Assembly: GCF_018137985.1 (NCBI RefSeq)
Contig: NZ_CP073084.1
Location: 2,133,336 to 2,197,335, forward strand
Reading direction: 5' to 3'
Source: Streptococcus oriscaviae
Lineage (GTDB): Bacteria; Bacillota; Bacilli; Lactobacillales; Streptococcaceae
DNA: 64,000 bases
The position numbers and the translations under genes were made by a program. The notes beneath the pieces are model-generated. The model searched no databases, was not told where the DNA came from, and worked only from the letters and a program-made list of their open reading frames with translations. This document shows, one piece after another, positions 17,865 through 27,600 of the stretch. Position 1 is the first letter of the stretch. Every line of letters starts with the position of its first letter.

Positions 17865-19061
17865 ATGGCAAAAGAAAAATACGATCGTAGTAAACCACAC
17901 GTTAACATTGGTACCATTGGACACGTTGACCACGGTAAAACTACTTTGACTGCAGCTATCACAACTGTATTGGCACGTCGCTTGCCTTCATCAGTTAACC
18001 AACCTAAAGACTATGCGTCTATCGATGCTGCTCCAGAAGAACGTGAGCGCGGTATCACTATCAACACTGCACACGTTGAGTACGAAACTGAAAAACGTCA
18101 CTATGCCCACATCGACGCTCCAGGACACGCGGACTACGTTAAAAACATGATCACTGGTGCTGCACAGATGGACGGTGCGATCCTTGTAGTAGCTTCTACT
18201 GACGGTCCAATGCCACAAACTCGTGAGCACATCCTTCTTTCTCGTCAGGTTGGTGTTAAACACCTTATCGTCTTCATGAACAAAGTTGACTTGGTTGACG
18301 ATGAAGAATTGCTTGAGTTGGTTGAAATGGAAATCCGTGACCTCTTGTCAGAATACGACTTCCCAGGTGACGATCTTCCAGTTATCCAAGGTTCAGCTCT
18401 TAAAGCTCTTGAAGGTGACTCAGCATACGAAGACATCATCATGGAATTGATGAACACTGTTGATGAGTACATTCCAGAACCAGAACGCGACACTGACAAG
18501 CCATTGCTTCTTCCAGTCGAGGACGTATTCTCAATCACTGGTCGTGGTACTGTTGCTTCAGGTCGTATCGACCGTGGTACTGTTCGTGTCAACGACGAAA
18601 TCGAAATCGTTGGTATCAAGGAAGAAACTTCTAAAGCAGTTGTAACTGGTGTTGAAATGTTCCGTAAGCAATTGGACGAAGGTCTTGCTGGCGATAACGT
18701 TGGTGTGCTTCTTCGTGGTGTTCAACGTGACGAAATCGAACGTGGTCAAGTTATTGCTAAACCAGGTTCAATCAACCCACACACTAAATTCAAAGGTGAA
18801 GTTTACATCCTTACTAAAGAAGAAGGTGGACGTCACACTCCATTCTTCGACAACTACCGTCCACAGTTCTACTTCCGTACAACTGACGTAACTGGTTCAA
18901 TCAAATTGCCAGAAGGTACTGAAATGGTAATGCCTGGTGATAACGTAACTATCGACGTTGAATTGATCCACCCAATCGCCGTTGAACAAGGTACTACTTT
19001 CTCTATCCGTGAAGGTGGACGTACTGTTGGTTCAGGTATGGTTACATCAATCGAAGCTTAA
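17865..19061 (+). CDS. tuf: Elongation factor Tu
   Basis: The 398-residue GTPase delivers aminoacyl-tRNA to the ribosome. The P loop [10 protein letters not shown], the switch [22 protein letters not shown] and the guanine-specificity motif NKVD are all intact, followed by beta-barrel domains 2 and 3. Codon use is strongly biased, as expected for a very highly expressed gene. The start [12 protein letters not shown] is the conserved one and has GGAGG upstream. Own promoter and terminator. Confidence 0.98.
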   Translation: MAKEKYDRSKPHVNIGTIGHVDHGKTTLTAAITTVLARRLPSSVNQPKDYASIDAAPEERERGITINTAHVEYETEKRHYAHIDAPGHADYVKNMITGAAQMDGAILVVASTDGPMPQTREHILLSRQVGVKHLIVFMNKVDLVDDEELLELVEMEIRDLLSEYDFPGDDLPVIQGSALKALEGDSAYEDIIMELMNTVDEYIPEPERDTDKPLLLPVEDVFSITGRGTVASGRIDRGTVRVNDEIEIVGIKEETSKAVVTGVEMFRKQLDEGLAGDNVGVLLRGVQRDEIERGQVIAKPGSINPHTKFKGEVYILTKEEGGRHTPFFDNYRPQFYFRTTDVTGSIKLPEGTEMVMPGDNVTIDVELIHPIAVEQGTTFSIREGGRTVGSGMVTSIEA

Positions 19062-19109
19062 TTCGATTAAGTTCCCAGAAATAACAATTTAAGTCAGACA
19101 ACTTAAATG

Positions 19110-19140
19110 AGACTCACTGTCGCGAGGCGGTGAGTCTTTT
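19110..19140 (+). terminator. Terminator of tuf
   Basis: AGACTCACTG pairs with CGGTGAGTCT and runs into TTTT. Confidence 0.85.
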
Positions 19141-19178
19141 GTGATTCCAATAGCCTAGCAGAATTGGATTGTAAAGTA

Positions 19179-19209
19179 GAAATCCCCAGAACTTCTGTTC
19201 TAGGGATTC
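19179..19209. terminator. Inverted repeat between tuf and the zinc-ribbon gene
   Basis: AATCCCCAGAAC / GTTCTAGGGATT forms a stable hairpin between the convergent genes. The T tract is weak on both strands, so terminator function is only likely for the minus-strand operon. Confidence 0.45.
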
Positions 19210-19218
19210 TTGTCTTTT

Positions 19219-19410
19219 CTACAATTTTTCAGGTCCATTGATAAAAGAGCGAACTACGGTGCCGCAATTTTTGCAGATGTCATGGTAAAGGGTTTGGCCG
19301 TTGAAGGCCATTTTTTTATCCGCAGGAGTTACGCTAGAATAGCCGTGTGGCTGTTTACATAGGATGGTGTCGGAAGCTCCGCAATAGGAGCAAGTCATGG
19401 ATTTAGTCAT
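19219..19410 (-). CDS. Small zinc-ribbon protein
   Basis: The 63-residue protein has two Cys-x-x-Cys pairs, CSYC near residues 7-10 and CKNC near residues 48-51. It therefore very likely folds round one zinc ion as a small zinc ribbon. The start MTKSMTCSYCG overlaps the end of the upstream HTH gene (ATGACTAA), so it is co-translated with the regulator. No specific function is recognised. It is the last gene of a three-gene operon (membrane protein, HTH regulator, zinc ribbon) inserted between tuf and tpiA. Confidence 0.75.
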   Translation of the reverse strand: MTKSMTCSYCGASDTILCKQPHGYSSVTPADKKMAFNGQTLYHDICKNCGTVVRSFINGPEKL

Positions 19411-19621
19411 TTTCTGCCTCCTTTTTGAGTTGAAAGAGTTCTTCGACATGGCAATCAAAAATTTCCGCAATTTTTAAGGCCATCTCGAGAGAAGGATTGT
19501 AGCGATTGTTTTCCAAATGAACAATGGTTTCCCGACGGACACCGACCAGTTGGGCCAGTTCCTGTTGGCTGATTTTCCTTGCTTTTCGGTATTCTTTGAG
19601 ATTGGTGATGATATTGGCCAT
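19403..19621 (-). CDS. Small XRE/Cro-type helix-turn-helix regulator (YgzD-like)
   Basis: The 72-residue protein is almost entirely one HTH_3 domain: ARKISQQELAQLVGVRRETI forms the helix-turn-helix and YNPSLEMALKIAEIFDC the following helices. It ends in a short charged tail. Such minimal regulators usually sit next to a membrane protein gene, as here, and often control their own operon. A palindrome and a strong minus-strand promoter upstream of the operon (20277-20333) are candidate targets. Start MANIITNLKEY chosen by family similarity and the AGAGGTGG upstream. Confidence 0.85.
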   Translation of the reverse strand: MANIITNLKEYRKARKISQQELAQLVGVRRETIVHLENNRYNPSLEMALKIAEIFDCHVEELFQLKKEAEND

Positions 19622-19622
19622 C

Positions 19623-20192
19623 TTAACCACCTCTCTTTTCAAAGAAGAAAAAGGCGAAGTCAAAGGCGAGAATTATGGCGGCGCTGAAAATCAGAATCAT
19701 GCCAGCTTGGAGTGTGAAGGGCTGGAAGAAGGTGATGATAGTCAGAATCATCAGGCTAAGAAGGACAAGGCACAGGGTTAGGCAAGCGGCCTTGGCCAGA
19801 TTGGTATAGAAGCGATCGTCTGGTTTCTCGTCCACTTTTTTAAAAGAAAAGTAGAGGAAGAAAGCCAGCAACAAGAAGAGTCCAAATCCTAGGAAGCCAT
19901 CCTTAATCCAGCTGGGATTTGTAGCGGGAGTGATGACCCAAATACCTTTACCATAGATTGCCATGGCAGCTAAGAGTGTCACCGTATAGAGTTTTTCTGT
20001 CAAACCAAAATAGAATGTTTCTGGGTCTGGCTTGGGAAGTTTGGAGAAGAAGAGGAAGAGAAGAAGCAGGTAGATAAGAAAACCTGCAAAGATGCTGTTT
20101 TTTATCCAAGTAGGATCAGAAGCAGGGGTCAGAAACCAGATAGCCCCAGTTAGGATGAGGGAGGCTAGAAGCCAAGCGTATTTTTTAAGCAT
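19623..20192 (-). CDS. Six-helix membrane protein with internal duplication, unknown function
   Basis: The 189-residue protein has about six membrane helices. The first two pairs are clear duplicates: IWFLTPASDPTWIKNSIFAG in the N-terminal part matches IWVITPATNPSWIKDGFLGF in the middle, each followed by a Leu/Phe-rich helix and a short charged loop (KLPKPDPETFYFGL, KKVDEKPDDRFYTNL). I recognise no functional family. It is the first gene of the operon with the HTH and zinc-ribbon genes, with one nucleotide between it and the HTH start. The HTH plus small membrane protein pairing is a common, poorly understood Firmicutes arrangement. The ATG at 20201 is an alternative start. Confidence 0.7.
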   Translation of the reverse strand: MLKKYAWLLASLILTGAIWFLTPASDPTWIKNSIFAGFLIYLLLLFLFFSKLPKPDPETFYFGLTEKLYTVTLLAAMAIYGKGIWVITPATNPSWIKDGFLGFGLFLLLAFFLYFSFKKVDEKPDDRFYTNLAKAACLTLCLVLLSLMILTIITFFQPFTLQAGMILIFSAAIILAFDFAFFFFEKRGG

Positions 20193-20276
20193 GAGAATCA
20201 TCCTTTATTATTTTTTTGAGCTAGTTTCAATTCGTCATTTTTAAAATGTTATTTATTTCTAACTCTTTCTGTTATA

Positions 20277-20305
20277 AATATATCACACTAAGAAAGTGCT
20301 GTCAA
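20277..20305 (-). promoter_or_regulatory. Promoter of the membrane protein/HTH/zinc-ribbon operon
   Basis: On the minus strand a consensus TTGACA (20300-20305), exactly 17 bp, then TATATT (20277-20282). The leader is about 75 nt. Confidence 0.75.
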
Positions 20306-20307
20306 GT

Positions 20308-20333
20308 AAAATGTTAATTTTTTATAACATTTT
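20308..20333. promoter_or_regulatory. Palindromic operator candidate upstream of the -35
   Basis: AAAATGTTA and TAACATTTT form an inverted repeat with an 8-nt centre, directly upstream of the -35. The same AAAATGTTA half-site recurs at 20243-20251 in the leader. The HTH protein encoded by the operon is the obvious candidate ligand. Confidence 0.5.
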
Positions 20334-20538
20334 AGAGAACAGTATTTTGTTCAATATTTGATAAATCTAGTGTTGAACAGGCATTTCTGAACCAGACAGC
20401 AAAGAAAGGATTAGCAGTAGAAAATCGTCCTTCATTACTCATCGTGAGATGTTTGCTGATTTTAAATAGAACCAACTAAATTCAATTTTTTATGAGCAGA
20501 AGAAAATAAGGAAAAACCGAACAGAAGCACATATATAA
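20334..20538. other. AT-rich intergenic stretch before the CHAP surface-protein gene
   Basis: I see no gene, repeat or known RNA here. Together with the flanking promoter elements it separates the divergent minus-strand operon from the surface-protein gene. Confidence 0.5.
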
Positions 20539-20566
20539 TTGATTTATTCTTTATATTTGGTATAAT
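20539..20566 (+). promoter_or_regulatory. Promoter of the CHAP surface-protein gene
   Basis: TTGATT (20539-20544), 16-bp spacer, TATAAT (20561-20566), 30 nt before the ATG. AAGGAGGAG is the ribosome binding site. Confidence 0.7.
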
Positions 20567-20596
20567 CAGGATGATAAAAAATATAAGGAGGAGCTT

Positions 20597-23500
20597 ATGT
20601 TTAAAAGAAAAAGAAAGCGCTTTAAACGCAAAGCTAGGCAAAAGGCTAAATTGGCAAGATTTGCAGTAGCAGGACTTGCTAGCGTCACCATTGGTGCGGT
20701 CGGTATGTGTGATTCTGTATCGATCTATGCCGATACGGAATCTGTAACTGCACTACCAGTTGTCACAACTGCTGATATCAGTCAGCCTGTAACAGAAGAA
20801 GTGACAGCAAATACTTCTGTAACTTCAGAAGAAGCTCCGGCTAGTACGACGTTGTCAAATGAACCTGTAACGACTCCAACAAGTACTGAGAGTTCGGAAG
20901 AATCAGAGGTTCAACTAACAACCGAAACCAGCTCTGTGCAGACAATTGGCGAGTCAACTACGACAACGACCGTTGGAACAACCTTATCAACGACAGGTGA
21001 TAAGGGTGTAGAAGAACCCCGAGTTAAAGACGTATCGGAAACCACGACGGCCGAGCAGGCTGAATCAGCAGAAAAAACAAAAACGAAAGATTCTAAAGAG
21101 CTTGTAAAAGAACCCAAAACAACTCAAACAGACAAGAATGGTTTGAAGGAGCTTTTAGTAACAACTGAGGAAAAAGATGGTACAGTTCTTATACCAGAGT
21201 CAGATTCAACTACGTTATTAAGTGCAGGAACTCCTTCAATTGGCCTTCGTGGAGATTATAGATATTCTGGTTGTGTCCAATGGGTAAAGGATCGTTCGCG
21301 AACCTTGCTAGGAATTGTATTGCCTAACACTGGGTATAATAAATACGGACTTCCGGGAGCATCAGCTTATTGGACAGTATTGCCAAGGTACGGCTATCAA
21401 ACTGGATCAGAACCAGCTAAGAATGCCGTTGCTGTGTGGGAGCATAACCCAGTTGCGGTATATGGTTCTAATAACTATGGGCATGTTGCCTTTGTTGAGG
21501 ATGTAAATGGTGATCATGTAACGATTTCTCAAGGGGGAGTGCCGGGGAACTGGGGAGGACATCTAGGAGTTTCCAATAAGGGTTACAGCAAGTCACAAGT
21601 TGCAGGAATTGCAGGTAAATTTCTCGGTTATGTATATTTAAGAGAAAAACCAGCTCCCCCACCACCTCCGGCCGTTAACCGTTACAACGGTGAACAGTTG
21701 GCTGCACAGGTTGGGCGATCTGTTTCGGATGGTGATTACCACATAGTTTCAACAGCTGATCAAAATTTGGGTGTGGATGTTCAAGGTGCGAATCCTGCAA
21801 ATGGAACGAATGTTTGGCTCTGGGATAGTGTCACCTCTCCACATCAGATAATAACAGTTAAGCACCTGGGTGGAGGAAGCTATACGCTTGTTCATAAAGC
21901 CACAGGAAACTCCATGGATGCAACTTCAGCAGAGCCAGGTGCGAATGTCAATGCCTACGCCCTGCATGGTGCCGTTAACCAGCAATGGATTTTGAAACCA
22001 AATGGTGATTCTTTTGAAATTGTCAACCGTCACAGTGGCTTGGTTCTAGATATTGCAGGCGGAAAAATTGCTCAGGGAACAAATATTCAACTATGGGAAG
22101 CAAACAATAGCATTGCGCAAAAATTTAAATTTGTTTCGGTAGATACCGATGCGAAACGGACGATTGCAGATGGCACCTACCACATCATCAGCAAGTTCAA
22201 TGAGCAAATGGGCTTGAATGAAGCAGGTGGTGGAACAGAGAATTATTCAAATGCCCAAATCAATTCTAATCTGCTAGATAGCAAACAGAAATTTGACGTG
22301 AAGTATTTGGGAAATGGATACTATACTATCATTTCAAAAACCACAGGAAGACAGTTGGATGCATTTGGGAACAGCAGTCACAATGGTAGCAATGTAGTCT
22401 TTCATAATGCCAATAACAGTGAAGCCCAACAGTGGATTATCAAAGATGCTGGAGGCGGCTTCTTCGAGATTATCTCTAAGAAGAAAAATATGGCTTTGGA
22501 TACAGATGGTTCTGCAGGGGTTGCCAAAGAAGGAGGCAATGTGCAGTTATATATCAGACACAAGGGCCCGAATCAACTTTGGCGATTTGCACCGGAACCT
22601 CAGTCTATCAAACTGAGTGCGACCGAAGAAACCATGTTGGTCGGTTCAAAGAGAAAAGTGACAGCCACAGTATCTCCTTCAAATGCTAGCAGCTTGGCAG
22701 TTAGCTGGAAATCAACGAACCCTTCTATTGTCACGGTGAACAATGGAGAACTCACAGCTGTTAGTGCTGGGCAGGCTGATATTATCGTAACAACCTTGGC
22801 AGGGGATAAGATTGCCGTTTTGCGCGTGACAGTAAATAAAAAGATTACGCCAGGCTGGAGAACAGATGCCAAGGGCAGTCGTTACCAGTATGCTGATGGT
22901 AGGTACCATACAAATGGTATCAAGCAAATCGATGGCAAATGGTACTTTTTCAATGCCTCAGGTTATATGTCCACTGGTTGGCAAAAAGTAGAAAACACTC
23001 ACTATTATTTCAAATCTTCAGGTGCAATGGCCGCTAACGAATGGATAGACCATACCTACTATGTTGACATCAGCGGCAAGTGGATTCCATCTAAGAAGCT
23101 GGCTACACCAGGCTGGAAGAAAGATTCTAAAGGATATTGGTATCAATATGCTGATGCAACCTATCATAAGAATGGTATGAAGCAGATCGGCGGCAAATGG
23201 TATTACTTCAATAGTGCAGGCTATATGTCCACTGGTTGGCAAAAAGTGGAAGGTAGGCATTATTACTTCAAATCTTCAGGAGCAATGGCTGCTAATGAGT
23301 GGATAGACCATACCTACTATGTTGACATCAGCGGTAAATGGATTCCATCTAAGAAATTAGCAAGCCCAGGCTGGAAAAAAGATGCCAAGGGTTACTGGTA
23401 CCAACATGCAGATGCGACTTATCCTAAAAATGCTTGGAGACTCATTGACAAAAAATGGTATTATTTTGATGGTTCGGGTTACATGGTTACAGGGTGGAGA

Positions 23501-23611
23501 AATATTAAGAATAAGTGGTATTATTTCTACCCATCAGGTCATATGGCTAGAAATACCTACATAAATAAATACTATGTTAACAACGAGGGGGTTTGGATTG
23601 TTGCAAAATAA
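20597..23611 (+). CDS. Secreted CHAP-domain peptidoglycan hydrolase with ricin-type lectin, Big2 and choline-binding-like repeats
   Basis: The 1004-residue modular protein has a strongly basic N terminus and signal peptide (cleavage near residue 45, after IYA), then a Thr/Ser/Glu-rich stalk (about 46-205). A CHAP domain follows (about 210-345) with catalytic Cys226 in YSGCVQWVKDR and His296 in NYGHVAFVEDVNGDHV. After a Pro-rich linker come two ricin-type beta-trefoil modules (about 378-515 and 525-666), a Big2 Ig-like module (about 668-748), and aromatic cell-wall-binding repeats of the choline-binding type (about 750-1004). CHAP enzymes cut peptidoglycan peptides or amide bonds; the lectins and C-terminal repeats would hold it on glycans and teichoic acids. 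No LPxTG. It sits alone between tuf and tpiA with its own promoter. Confidence 0.88.
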   Translation: MFKRKRKRFKRKARQKAKLARFAVAGLASVTIGAVGMCDSVSIYADTESVTALPVVTTADISQPVTEEVTANTSVTSEEAPASTTLSNEPVTTPTSTESSEESEVQLTTETSSVQTIGESTTTTTVGTTLSTTGDKGVEEPRVKDVSETTTAEQAESAEKTKTKDSKELVKEPKTTQTDKNGLKELLVTTEEKDGTVLIPESDSTTLLSAGTPSIGLRGDYRYSGCVQWVKDRSRTLLGIVLPNTGYNKYGLPGASAYWTVLPRYGYQTGSEPAKNAVAVWEHNPVAVYGSNNYGHVAFVEDVNGDHVTISQGGVPGNWGGHLGVSNKGYSKSQVAGIAGKFLGYVYLREKPAPPPPPAVNRYNGEQLAAQVGRSVSDGDYHIVSTADQNLGVDVQGANPANGTNVWLWDSVTSPHQIITVKHLGGGSYTLVHKATGNSMDATSAEPGANVNAYALHGAVNQQWILKPNGDSFEIVNRHSGLVLDIAGGKIAQGTNIQLWEANNSIAQKFKFVSVDTDAKRTIADGTYHIISKFNEQMGLNEAGGGTENYSNAQINSNLLDSKQKFDVKYLGNGYYTIISKTTGRQLDAFGNSSHNGSNVVFHNANNSEAQQWIIKDAGGGFFEIISKKKNMALDTDGSAGVAKEGGNVQLYIRHKGPNQLWRFAPEPQSIKLSATEETMLVGSKRKVTATVSPSNASSLAVSWKSTNPSIVTVNNGELTAVSAGQADIIVTTLAGDKIAVLRVTVNKKITPGWRTDAKGSRYQYADGRYHTNGIKQIDGKWYFFNASGYMSTGWQKVENTHYYFKSSGAMAANEWIDHTYYVDISGKWIPSKKLATPGWKKDSKGYWYQYADATYHKNGMKQIGGKWYYFNSAGYMSTGWQKVEGRHYYFKSSGAMAANEWIDHTYYVDISGKWIPSKKLASPGWKKDAKGYWYQHADATYPKNAWRLIDKKWYYFDGSGYMVTGWRNIKNKWYYFYPSGHMARNTYINKYYVNNEGVWIVAK

Positions 23612-23625
23612 GAAACCTCCATGTA

Positions 23626-23699
23626 AGGTCATTGCTGATAAAAAGTGACCTAAGTTCACCTCTGATAAACCTCAAGCCAGTCCCAGAGACTTTTATCAG
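23626..23699 (+). terminator. Hairpins downstream of the CHAP gene, possible terminator
   Basis: AGGTCA/TGACCT (23626-23651) forms one hairpin, and CTGATAAA (23662-23669) can pair with TTTATCAG (23692-23699). Neither has a good T run directly after it. Confidence 0.35.
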
Positions 23700-23739
23700 T
23701 ATTTCTTATAATTGGCTTTAATTATAAATGAAACTATGA

Positions 23740-23745
23740 TATAAT
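23740..23745 (+). promoter_or_regulatory. -10 box of tpiA
   Basis: TATAAT 35 nt before the tpiA ATG; the upstream TTTAAT at 17 bp is a weak -35. Confidence 0.5.
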
Positions 23746-23756
23746 GGAATTTGTAA

Positions 23757-24533
<777 letters not shown>

Positions 24534-24559
24534 ATATCTAGGGATTAGATAAGATGGAT

Positions 24560-24593
24560 AAAAAACTTCTAACTGTATAGCTAGGAGTTTTTT
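24560..24593 (+). terminator. Terminator of tpiA
   Basis: AAAAACTTCTA pairs with TAGGAGTTTTTT. Confidence 0.8.
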
Positions 24594-24611
24594 ATTCTAA
24601 TTGGAGAGATT

Positions 24612-27600
24612 ATGACAAAGAAATCATTTTTAATCTTGCTAGCTCTAGCAACGCTCACAATTGGGGGGCAGGCTATTGCGGCGGATACGATTACTGCCAA
24701 TACCGCAACCGTCACCTCTCAGCTTCATTCAAACCGTACAGCTACCATTGAGGTGGCAAAGCAGGCTGAAGGGGTCAAGGTGGTTGCAAGTGGCTTAGAA
24801 GGTGATGTTCATCAGGTTTATGCAACTGTCTGGACTAAGTCTGATAGAAGCGATGCAAGTGTATTTTCCTTTTTTGCAGAAGGGCAAGGGAGCTACGCTT
24901 CAGTATTAGACCGTCTGGGTTACACCACAGAGGCAACGGATTTTCATATTGAATTGGTTGCAGAAATGGTAGATGGAAGTCGTCATACTTTTACAACCTA
25001 CCAATTTAATTGGCTAGTGGAGTCAACGACAACACTAGCGACAACTTCTGTTGTTGATTCATCGACGAGTGCAAGCACCGAAACAAGTACAAGCACTGTA
25101 ACCGTTCCGAGCAGTAGCACAACTCTTTCTGAACCAACAAGCGAAAAGCTGGAGTCGGATACTCCAATTCCCTTAGCTGGTCAGTTGAAAGTGCTCAGTC
25201 AAAACCATCAAGTCGGAACGTTTGAGCTTGTTGTAACGGATGTTTCCAGTCCAAAAACACTCAGCTCAGTAGTTATTCCTGTCTGGTCTGACGTAGGTGG
25301 TCAAGACGATCTGGTCTGGTATACTGCAGCGAAGCAGGCAGATGGCAGCTACAAGGTGACAGTTGATAAGGCCAAGCACAAGAATAGTACAGGGCTTTAC
25401 CATGCCCATCTCTATTATCGTTATGCAGATGGGAGCCAGCAGTTTGTAGCAGGAGCTAAACCAGTCTTGGAAGAGCCAAAGTTGGGTGGTCATATTGCTG
25501 TTCAAAACCAGAACAATCAAACCGGGATGTTTGAATTGCGTATCACAGACGTTTCTAGCCCACACTCTCTTAAGACAATCCTCGTTCCTGTCTGGTCTGA
25601 TACAGGCGGTCAAGACGACCTCGTCTGGTATACTGCAACCAAACAGGGAGATGGCAGCTACAAGGTGATAGTTGATAAAACCAAGCACAAGAATAATACA
25701 GGGCTTTATCATGCTCATCTCTACTACCAATATGCAAATGACAGCCGACAGTTTGTAACTGGGGTTAAACCAGTCTTGGAGGAGCCACGGCCAGCAAGCG
25801 CAAGTGCAAGCTCCACTCCTGCAACAGTAGCAGGCAAGCTGACTATTCAAAAACAAGATAATACAGCAGGGCTCATTGAGCTAAGAATATCTGGCGTTTC
25901 CTCTACCAAGTCCATTAGTTCGGTAGTGGTTCCTGTTTGGTCGGAAATCAATGGCCAAGATGATCTTGTTTGGTACACTGCGACCAAGCAGTCGGATGGA
26001 ACTTACAAAGTTGTCATTGACAGAAAGAAACACAAGAATAGCAATGGTCTTTACCATGCTCACCTCTATTACCGCTATGCGGATGGAAGTAAGCAATTTG
26101 TAGCGGGAGCTAAACCTGTTTTAGCAGGTACAACTCCAACCGGGCAGATTACCATTGAGAATCTTAACGATGGGGTTGGCAGTTTTGATGTTCGCATTAC
26201 GAACATCTCCTCAAATAAAACCCTTAAAACAATAGTGGTTCCTGTCTGGTCAGAAGCCGGTGGTCAAGACGATCTTGTCTGGTACACTGCAACAAAACAG
26301 GCAGACGGTAGCTATAAGGTAACCATTAACAAGGAAAGACACAAACACAGCACAGGCCTTTACCATGTTCACCTATACTATCACTATACAGACGGAAGCA
26401 AGCAAATTGTTGCTGGAGCCAAGCCTGTTTTGGCGCAGTATAGGCCAACAGGTTACTTGTATATTCTTGGCCAAAATGATACTCTGGGTAGGTTTGATGC
26501 TTTGGTAAGAGATATCCAGTCTAGCAAGACTGTTGAGTCTGTTCGTATGGCTGTTTGGTCCGAATCAGGTGGTCAAGATGATTTGACTTGGTATACTGCA
26601 TCAGAGCGACCGAACAGAAGATACAAGATCAGCGTTGATAGAGTTAACCATAAAAATAGCATTGGTATCTATCATGTTCATGTCTATTTTCGCCATAGTG
26701 ACGGTGGTCAATCATTTGTGACAGCCATTAAGGTAAATCTATCTCCGGCATTCACTACTGGTGAGATATCGATTCAAAAGCAGAATAATCAAACAGGAAG
26801 CTTTGAAGTTCACGCCACAGATGTTACATCAACCAAACTGGGTGGCTTTTCTCCTGTACGAGTGGCTGTATGGTCTGAAGCAGGAGGTCAAGATGACCTA
26901 GTTTGGCATCAAACAACTCAATTGTCAGATGGGCATTATGTTGCGACAATTGACAGACGCAAACACAAGAATACCATGGGGGTCTACCATGTTCATGCCT
27001 ACCATTTCTTCCGTGATGGTACTCGCCAGTTCTTAGATGCGACTAAAGTTACTATGCAGGCAACAAAGCCATCTGGTCAGATAAAGGTCACCTACAATCC
27101 CCAGCGTGGTGATGTTGCAGAACTTCAGATTATTGATATTTATGCACCAAAACCGTTGAAGCAAGTTCAAGTGCCGGTTTGGTCAGAAAAAAATGGTCAA
27201 GACGATATTATTTGGTATACCGCAACCAAACAGGCGGACGGAACCTATAAGCTCCCAGTCAATATCAAGGATCATAAGAACAGTACCGGTGTTTACCATG
27301 CCCATCTTTATTATTCCTATACAGATGGTGCTTTAGAGGCTGTATCTGCTAAGACGCTGGTTTTAACTAAACCGAAACCTTATGGAAAACTAACGGTTCA
27401 AAATCTCAACCAAGATACGGGAACCTTTGATGTGCGAATCGCAGATGTATTTACTCCTAAGACTCTGAACAAGGTGATTGTACCAATTTGGTCGGAAACC
27501 AACGGTCAGGACGATATTGTCTGGTATGAAGCGAAGAAGCAGACAGATGGTAGTTATAAGGTATCTGTTGATAAAAAGAATCATAAAAACAGCATCGGAG

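Noticed and set aside
25266..25856. A 196-codon minus-strand open frame inside the Bsp-repeat gene
   Set aside because: Antisense shadow of the tandem repeats, with repetitive composition and no start signal.
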